A stretch of DNA of 64,000 nucleotides. Origin: Bolinopsis microptera (lineage: Eukaryota; Ctenophora; Tentaculata; Lobata; Bolinopsidae). The notes beneath the pieces were generated by a model. It ran no database searches and had not been told where the DNA came from. It worked only from the letters and a program-made list of their open reading frames with translations. The stretch lies in the NCBI RefSeq assembly GCF_026151205.1, contig NC_087073.1, positions 1,700,001-1,764,000 on the forward strand, written 5' to 3'. Below, in pieces: positions 58,001 through 64,000 of this stretch (the stretch's first letter is position 1; every line of letters begins with the position of its first letter). A program made the translations under genes and the position numbers.

Positions 58001-58569
58001 AATGACTATGCTAGATAATAATATGACTAAGTACCTTCCATCAGGCTGTATCAATTTCAATAAGTAAACCAATCCCTCTCGGTTACAAAGAAGGATTTGA
58101 AGACATGGATTTGGATCACAATGGAAAGCTTGATGCCAAAGAAGTCTTCAATATGATGAAAAAGGTAAGCAGGTCTTGGAAAGCAGATTTTATTGTGTTG
58201 TACGAAATTTGTCAAATGAAGCTTGTTGTTTTGGCAATATTATGAATATGCGTTTATCTAGAGATAATATTTATAATAATTATAATATTAAGATAATATT
58301 TATTATTGTTTAGTCCTGTGCCCTGACCAAGAAGTTAAATTGCCTGTTTCTCCGGGCCAGCTACTCATTATTAACGGCTTGGTGAACCCCGGTAGTTTCA
58401 CGTTTACGTAACCATGGTGACAAAACATATTTACCAGATATCGGACAGCTGTTACTCGTGGGCAGATGTGGAGGATTTCCTAGAGAGTACAGACATGGAC
58501 CACGATGGCAAGATGGACTACGCGGAAATGCTCAAAGCTTTCTACTTTTCCCAGACAATTTCTTTCTGA
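55023..58569 (+). CDS. Small EF-hand calcium-binding protein, four exons
   Basis: Exons 55023-55093, 55226-55448, 58045-58164 and 58438-58569 give 181 residues. The N-terminal half (exons 1-2) is helical with no intact calcium loop. Two canonical EF loops follow: DLDHNGKLDAKE at about 120-131 (exon 3) and DMDHDGKMDYAE at about 157-168 (exon 4), each with acidic positions 1, 3, 9 and 12 and Gly at 6. It ends FSQTISF. The layout suggests a cytosolic calcium sensor or buffer with degenerate first hands; the exact family is not recognised. The start is the first ATG after an in-frame TAA; TCCCAG just before it could instead be an acceptor, making this an internal exon. Intron 2 (2.6 kb) consists mostly of two tandem arrays, one starting inside exon 2. 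Confidence 0.88.
55081..55120 (+). repeat. Two-copy duplication across the exon 1 donor
   Basis: CTGCCGAGATCAGGTTTGTT (55081-55100) is followed immediately by CTGCCGAGATCAGATTTGTT. The first copy spans the exon 1 end and its GT donor; in the second the donor GT has become AT, leaving only the first usable. Confidence 0.92.
55414..56657 (+). repeat. 40-bp donor-anchored minisatellite, about 31 copies
   Basis: The unit contains CATGTGCTACTGTTACCTTC, then CCTAACTTCGTTCAG|GTAAA. Copy 1 starts inside exon 2 of the EF-hand gene, so each unit repeats 35 bp of coding sequence and the CAG|GTAAA donor. Copies differ only at TTCGTT/TTTGTT and TGC/TAC/ATAC-type positions. The unit is not a multiple of three and reads into TAA in the coding frame. 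Confidence 0.97.
56690..58030 (+). repeat. 27/18-bp array beside the exon 3 acceptor
   Basis: Units ATATGACTAATGACTATGCT plus AGATAAT (27 bp) alternate with an 18-bp form lacking ACTAATG-type sequence. It ends 15 bp before the exon 3 acceptor. GACTAATGAC in each unit resembles a branch point. Confidence 0.95.
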
Positions 58570-59552
58570 GCCACGGACGAGCTAATGACAGTGTGATTTT
58601 AGCGTGTGAACAGTACAGTGCAGGTGACTTGGCAGATTGCCATGCCAGGTGACTTGTCCTACTTGACGTATAAGTACAGGGCACATTGCCAAGAGAATAG
58701 TTATTCAAAGACACGGTCAAAGGGGGCGCTGCAATTCAGTGAATTATACTTTTGGACAAAACTTGAAATTATTGACCTAAATATTTTTGGGAAGTGAAAC
58801 ATTTTTTAGAAGTATGGCTTGGAAAGCTGTAGAGATATCAACTTGCTGGTTGCTAAGAGTCGTTATGGTGGTTACTAAGGGTCGTTATGGCGATATTGAT
58901 TGAGTACAATATGCTCTTAAATATGTTACCTCCAAGTCTCTGCTGAATATACATTTATTTTCTTTTACATTTGAATTTTGTGTTTTGAAACGCTGAGTTC
59001 TATGGTCTCACTTTTATTAAATATAATGTAACTTATCAGTCTAATTTAGTAGGCACTAAAATCTCTTCTATGGTTGCAATGAAAATTCGAAGAAATTCCG
59101 GTTGCCCTTTTTCGAATATGAAAATGTGTGCTGACCTAAAGTTTTGCAGTTATTCGTTCTAACGCGGGGTCATTAATATTTTCAAATACTTTAGCCAGAT
59201 GAGTTCTATAATCTTGGTTGCCCCACTAAACGAACTTGGTCTATGAAAACAGAAAACTCATAAAGTACTGTTTGAACAATTTCAAATAAGTTCAGAATAA
59301 CAAAACAAAGATTTCTAGAAATATCAAGTCATTAGTCGTGTAGGAGCAACAGTAACATTTTAGTCATTTTACTTTCACTATTTCAGTAATGAAAGAATTT
59401 TCAGTCTTTGAAAAAATATCAGCTAAAATCTATTAATATAGAGAATTGGTACAATACTTTTGTAAAACTGTACAAGTTACAAGTAAAGTTATTTTAAAGC
59501 GCTTTTACGAAATTAACACCGTTTGTAAAACAGGGTTTGTTTACGTCTAAAC
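58570..59552. other. Intergenic space between convergent genes
   Basis: Downstream of the EF-hand stop and upstream (in plus coordinates) of the coiled-coil gene's 3' end. It has two GGTTACTAAGGGTCGTTATG-like lines (58848-58890) and is otherwise AT-rich without exons. AATATAATG-type signals are too weak to call a poly(A) site. Confidence 0.45.
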
Positions 59553-59985
59553 AGTTATCATAGTAACCACTGCAGACCGGCTGTAACCATAGTTACCTCT
59601 GCAGACCGGCTGTAACCATAGTAACCACTGCAGGCCAGCTGTAACCATAGTAACCACTGCAGATCGGCTGTAACCATAGTAACCACTGCAGATCGGCTGT
59701 AACCATAGTAACCACTGCAGACCGGCTGTAACCATAGTAACCACTGCAGGCCAGCTGTAACCATAGTAACCACTGCAGATCGGCTGTAACCATAGTAACC
59801 ACTGCAGATCGGCTGTAACCATAGTTACCTCTGCAGACCGGCTGTAACCATAGTAACCACTGCAGACCGGCTGTTACCATAGTAACCACTGCAGGCCAGC
59901 TGTTACCATAGTAACCACTGCAGATCGGCTGTAACCATAGTAACCACTGCAGATCGGCTGTAACCATAGTTACCTCTGTGGGATC
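59553..59985. repeat. 29-bp array carrying X-box-like GTAACCATAGTAAC
   Basis: About 15 units of AACCATAGTAACCACTGCAG followed by ACCGGCTGT. It ends 10 bp from the stop codon of the coiled-coil gene, in what should be its 3' untranslated region. Single diverged copies occur in that gene's intron (60186-60205 and 60374-60416). Confidence 0.95.
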
Positions 59986-59994
59986 TGGCCGCTA

Positions 59995-60569
59995 CTATTT
60001 CACAATCTTAGTAGTACTAAGATTGTGAAACATGGCCATGAGTTTTGAGTACTTCTCAATCTCCTCCTTTTGCTTGGTGACCTCGCTGTTCAGTGCTTCT
60101 ATGGCTTTCTCTTTTTCAACTACCTTACAACCCTGCATCTTCTCCTGAGAATTATCATGAAATTAGAAACTGCGGACAAATGGGTACACTGCAGACCGAC
60201 TGTTAGAGGACTATTGCTCCTAATTCATATTTATCGAAAATGCGTAAATGTTTTGATAAATTTGACATTTGACTTCAAGTTTTCAATTTCACATGAAATA
60301 TTGTCAAACACTAATACATAATAATAATTTAAGACAAGAAATAGATTGGGCTGAAAAGATTGAATCCAATAAATGTGGACCGGGTGTAACCATAGTAACC
60401 ACTGCAAACTGGCTGTGTGTAAACTGTACCTTCTCTACGAGCTCCTTGTACTTTGAGTCAATTTTGGAAAATTCTGATTTAGCTTTAGAAAGCTGAGAGT
60501 CCAAATCAATCTTCTCTTTATCTTTCTTCCTGTTTTTCTCCTCTGATTGTCGTAGCGATTGTTTTGTCT
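59995..60569 (-). CDS. C-terminal two exons of a coiled-coil protein
   Basis: Exon 60569-60430 (acceptor TTTCAG, donor AAG|GTACAG) and terminal exon 60144-59995 join in phase 0. They encode about 95 residues of Lys/Glu-rich heptad sequence (for example KIDLDSQLSKAKSEFSKIDS and NSEVTKQKEEIEKYSKLM), ending MFHNLSTTKIVK and TAG. This is a long coiled coil with no other domain. Upstream exons should lie beyond 60569 but were not found. The last 33 coding bases, including the end of the reading frame, form a perfect palindrome. The gene converges on the EF-hand gene and diverges from the Ig-domain gene. The family is not identified. Confidence 0.8.
59998..60030. repeat. Perfect 16-bp-arm palindrome at the coiled-coil stop
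   Basis: TTTCACAATCTTAGTA, one G, then TACTAAGATTGTGAAA. It covers the last codons of the gene on the minus strand and would form a strong hairpin in the transcript. Confidence 0.93.
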
Positions 60570-61533
60570 CTGAAACACACATATTTAGATCGTCTTACTA
60601 CAGTAAAACATTTCATTTCCCCTAATAGGACTTAACATACATACGTTGAACAAACAAAACCCCGATTTACCGCAATCCCCGATTTACCCCCAAAACTCAG
60701 AGGTTATTCGGGGTTTTACTGTACCATAGCTGCTATCTTGCTGTGTTGTGTGGGCTCAAGTGTCTACAGCGAAGTTGGGGAGTAGTTATCTTTAATCATT
60801 AAGTTAGAACGAAAGTAATTTATCTTTCAGACAGGACCGAGATGGTAGCATCTTAATGTAAAATATAATTTCATCAGAGCTCAAAAAGGGGGAATCTAGT
60901 GGTTACTAGGTGGTAACTAGGTGGTAACTAGGTGGTAACTAGGTGGTAACTAGGTAGTTCCCCGTATATCAGAGCTCAAAAAGGAGGAATCTAGGAAATT
61001 AAAGAATGGCGGTCATTTCCAAATTTACCTTCAAGTGATAGTTAAGCCACCTGTAACAGTGTTACAGTGTTAACAAGGTAACTCTGCTCTGCAGACTAGT
61101 TTGCAGTGATTAGATTGCTGTGATTGCATCGCTTACAACGTAGTAGTAGTAGTTACAACTCGCAAGGAACAAATATAGTGATTCATATTTGAAAAACCAA
61201 CAACAGAAATACCAGAAACTGTGAGTCAATATTAGATGAATTCAAATATTAGAGAAGTATAGCCTGACAAAAGATCAATTTTTTTGGAAAGAGATACCGA
61301 TTGAAAATAACACGGGAATAGTTTTAATAAATATCAGAATCAATTCTGCAGTGATTATATCATTCAACTGTTGCAAGCCTGAACTAACGTTAAATGTTTT
61401 TTCGAAGAAACACAAACTGCCCGAATAACATTGAAACATCTATGATTGAGTTCAGAAAATGAATTAAATTTAAACTACGTTAAAAACTGCGACTAACAAA
61501 AGGGCTCGATGAAACGGCCAGATTATTTACAAG
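60570..61533. other. Space between divergent genes
   Basis: Contains five GGTGGTAACTA units (60908-60955), a repeated AGAGCTCAAAAAGG(G/A)GGAATCTAG phrase (60877 and 60970) and a GTAGTAGTAGT run (61141). A minus-strand donor-like AAG|GTAAAT at about 61030 follows only 22 bp of possible exon, too little to call. Confidence 0.4.
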
Positions 61534-64000
61534 ATGAGCTTTCTTTGGTTGATTGTTTGTTTGTCTCCCGTATTGTTTGCGGAGGGCCAATTGTACGGTA
61601 ACATTTACACGTGCGACCTACAATACGTTAAGCCTGGCTCCGACTTTCAGATACCTTGCAAATCAGATTATGCAGCAGCTACCAGGGTATGTAATAGTAA
61701 GTAGTGTCCACAGCTACCAGGGTATGTAATAGTAAGTAGTGTCCACAGCTACCAGGGTATGTAATAGTAAGTAGTGTCCACAGCTACCAGGGTATGTTAT
61801 AGTAAGTAGTGTCCACAGCTACCAGGGTATGTAATAGTAAGTAGTGTCCACAGCTACCAGGGTATGTAATAGTAAGTAGTGTCCACAGCTACCAGGGTAT
61901 GTAATAGTAAGTAGTGTCCACAGCTACCAGGGTATGTAATAGTAAGTAGTGTCCACAGCTACCAGGGTATGTAATAGTAAGTAGTGTCCTCAGCTACCAG
62001 GGTATGTAATAGTAAGTAGTGTACACAGCTACCAGGGTATGTAATAGTAAGTAGTGTCCACAGCTACCAGGGTATGTAATAGTAGTGTCCACAGCTACCA
62101 GGGTATGTAATAGTAAGTAGTGTCCACAGCTACCAGGGTATGTAATAGTAAGTAGTGTCCACAGCTACCAGGGTATGTAATAGTAAGTAGTGTCCACAGC
62201 TACCAGGGTATGTAATAGTAAGTAGTGTCCACAGCTACCAGGGTATGTAATAGTAAGTAGTGTACACAGCTACCAGGGTATGTAATAGTAAGTAGTGTCC
62301 ACAGCTACCAGGGTATGTAATAGTAAGTAGTGTCCACAGCTACCAGGGTATGTAATAGTAAGTAGTGTCCACAGCTACCAGGGTATGTAATAGTAAGTAG
62401 TGTCCACAGCTACCAGGGTATGTAATAGTAAGTAGTGTCCACAGCTACCAGGGTATGTAATAGTAAGTAGTGTCCTCAGCTACCAGGGTATGTAATAGTA
62501 AGTAGTGTCCACAGCTACCAGGGTATGTAATAGTAAGTAGTGTCCACAGCTACCAGGGTATGTAATAGTAAGTAGTGTCCACAGCTACCAGGGTATGTAA
62601 TAGTAAGTAGTGTCCACAGCTACCAGGGTATGTAATAGTAAGTAGTGTCCACAGCTACCAGGGTATGTAATAGTAAGTAGTGTCCACAGCTACCAGGGTA
62701 TGTAATAGTAAGTAGTGTCCACAGCTACCAGGGTATGTAATAGTAAGTAGTGTCCACAGCTACCAGGGTATGTAATAGTAAGTAGTGTCCACAGCTACCA
62801 GGGTATGTAATAGTTAGTAGTGTCCACAGCTACCAGGGTATGTAATAGTAAGTAGTGTCCACAGCTACCAGGGTATGTAATAGTAAGTAGTGTCCACAGC
62901 TACCAGGGTATGTAATAGTAAGTAGTGTCCACAGCTACCAGGGTATGTAATAGTAAGTAGTGTCCACACTCCACAGCTACCAGGGTATTTCCCGTGTTTC
63001 AAATTCATGAAGAATATTCCTGATTGTCATAAAGTGATAATTAGCAAGTGACTGATAATTAACAAGTGACTGATAACTAACAAGTGACTGATAATCAACA
63101 AGTGACTGATAATCAACAAGTGACTGGTAATCAACAAGTGACTGATAACTAACAATGTCTCAGATCTACCAGCCCGGCGAAGCAGTGCCCTCGGATGAAC
63201 AGCTAGCTGCTGATTCCTTGTTCAAATCACGTGCTGAAAGAACTACAACTATAAACGAGTATGAAGACGCAACTAAAGGGGTGGATGACGGTTTCTACAC
63301 GTGTGTTATCCAGCACGGTCCTCGCCATGAACTACTTTACTCTCTAGATACCTGTCAGGTGATCATAGTGGACCTGTGTGAGGACTCCGGGTGCGGAGAC
63401 AAGGAGATCTGTGAACCTGACTACAGTACAGGAACTGTGGAATGTACCTGTGATTATAAGTGCCCCTTTGCTTTTGATGCCCTCTGTACTGATACGTGTG
63501 AGGTGTTCTGGCATGAATGTGCTATGGAAGAGAGGGTGTGTGAGGATGGGAAGGATAGGCAGATCGCTCATCGGGGGTTCTGTGCAAATCGAGTGGAGCC
63601 AACAATCAGGGACATTGACCAGGAAATTGAAGCAGAGTTAGGCGAGTTTGTTACATTAGCGTCCGGACTGATAAAAGACGGAACACCCATGGCAACAGTT
63701 CACTGGGTATTCTACCCTGACAATGGAGAACCCTCTTACTTGTCTGTAAGGGAGAATTACAGGTTCCAAGTGACTGAGGACTCGGTGGGGACCTACAGAA
63801 TCACCCTGACTCACTGCATGAACACGGAGACCGCTGTTCGTAACGAGTATAGGTTTGGAATCAAGAGAGTGACAACCTCTCCTCCAGTGGACACCACCTC
63901 CCCCACACCTGCCTATGATCTGCCTGGACAACTGAAGGCAGGAGGACCACCTGGTTACACTTGTAGTGCTTTCTCCGGCGGAGTCCTGGAAGACTTCAAC
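61534..64000 (+). CDS. Secreted Ig plus follistatin/Kazal-like domain protein, 5' part
   Basis: Exon 1 (61534-61686, 51 residues) encodes a signal peptide (MSFLWLIVCLSPVLFA) and the first strands of an Ig-like domain with GSDFQIPCKS. Exon 2 (63151 or shortly after, acceptor ATGTCTCAG with exon at about 63160) stays open to the window end. It completes the Ig domain with DDGFYTCVI, then has a Cys-rich follistatin/Kazal-like module (DLCEDSGCGDKEICEPD to HRGFC), a second Ig-like segment (VHWVFYP to YRITLTHCMN), a Thr/Pro linker (VTTSPPVDTTSPTPAYD) and the start of another Cys-containing domain. The two halves of the Ig disulphide lie on different exons, which independently supports the splice in phase 0. 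The role is likely extracellular adhesion or matrix. Intron 1 consists almost wholly of a donor-anchored array. It runs off the window. Confidence 0.85.
61674..62990 (+). repeat. 35-bp donor-anchored minisatellite, about 37 copies
   Basis: The unit contains CAGCTACCAGG|GTATGTAA, then TAGTAAGTAGTGTCCA. Copy 1 starts inside exon 1 of the Ig gene. Each unit has the native GTATGT donor, a second perfect-consensus GTAAGT and an acceptor-like TGTCCACAG. It is nearly invariant (occasional TCCT or GTACAC). Not a multiple of three; the coding frame meets TAG within the first unit. Confidence 0.97.
63033..63155 (+). repeat. 18-bp array beside the Ig exon 2 acceptor
   Basis: About seven units of AACAAGTGACTGATAATC. 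The last reads CTGATAACTAACAATGTCTCAG, where ACTAAC is a good branch-point match a few bases from the acceptor. Confidence 0.9.

Noticed and set aside
59547-59967. Minus ORFs of 71-124 codons with WLLWLQP repeats
   Set aside because: Translation of the 29-bp array; not in frame with the coiled-coil gene.

Overview
This is eukaryotic, almost certainly invertebrate-animal, nuclear DNA. It is AT-rich, gene-poor and intron-rich, and it is dense with tandem arrays and short inverted-repeat transposons. Genes were found by joining exons whose GT/AG borders and phases agree, because most real exons are short. Six gene models are supported: gene A (15925-17128, two exons, unidentified); gene B (minus, 34009-30205, ten consecutive exons, unidentified helical protein); a Harbinger-type transposase (42962-47637, ten exons, open throughout, 418 aa); a four-exon EF-hand protein (55023-58569, 181 aa); the 3' end of a coiled-coil gene (minus, 60569-59995); and the 5' part of a secreted Ig plus follistatin/Kazal-like protein (61534 to the window end). 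The species cannot be named from sequence alone. TTAGGG-type telomeric repeats, a Harbinger element, a MULE and an RLE-type LINE fit a marine invertebrate.

Layout. 0-16 kb is mostly minisatellites (22, 31, 20, 22 and 22 bp units) separated by unannotatable AT-rich DNA, a telomere-repeat foldback and a LINE tail. 16-18.5 kb holds gene A and a LINE fragment. 18.5-28.7 kb is a transposon graveyard: a G-run-terminated MITE, a 2.3 kb element with an 841 bp hAT-like element nested in it, a 677 bp Tc1/mariner-like MITE and a broken MULE transposase. 28.8-34 kb is gene B, whose last visible intron runs into an inverted copy of the Harbinger 3' end. 35.3-37.1 kb is an inverted-repeat element filled with a 1.2 kb purine tract. 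37.8-39.5 kb is an RLE-type LINE. 41.6-42.6 kb holds SINEs and a hAT-like MITE. 43-48.7 kb is the Harbinger element. 49-55 kb holds a SINE, a Harbinger-type MITE and a 1.5 kb pyrimidine tract. 55-64 kb is the host-gene cluster.

The strongest signal is a link between minisatellites and 5' splice sites. Three of the long arrays (16.0, 55.4 and 61.7 kb) begin inside the last bases of a coding exon, and their repeat unit contains that exon's own end plus the GT donor, copied about 17, 31 and 37 times. A fourth donor (55.09 kb) carries just two copies, which looks like the first step of the same process. Two of these introns also carry a second array beside the acceptor whose units contain branch-point-like sequences. 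From memory, exon-intron-boundary minisatellites have been reported in amphioxus. I could not check that, so the class may not be wholly new, but several independent cases in one 64 kb window are striking.
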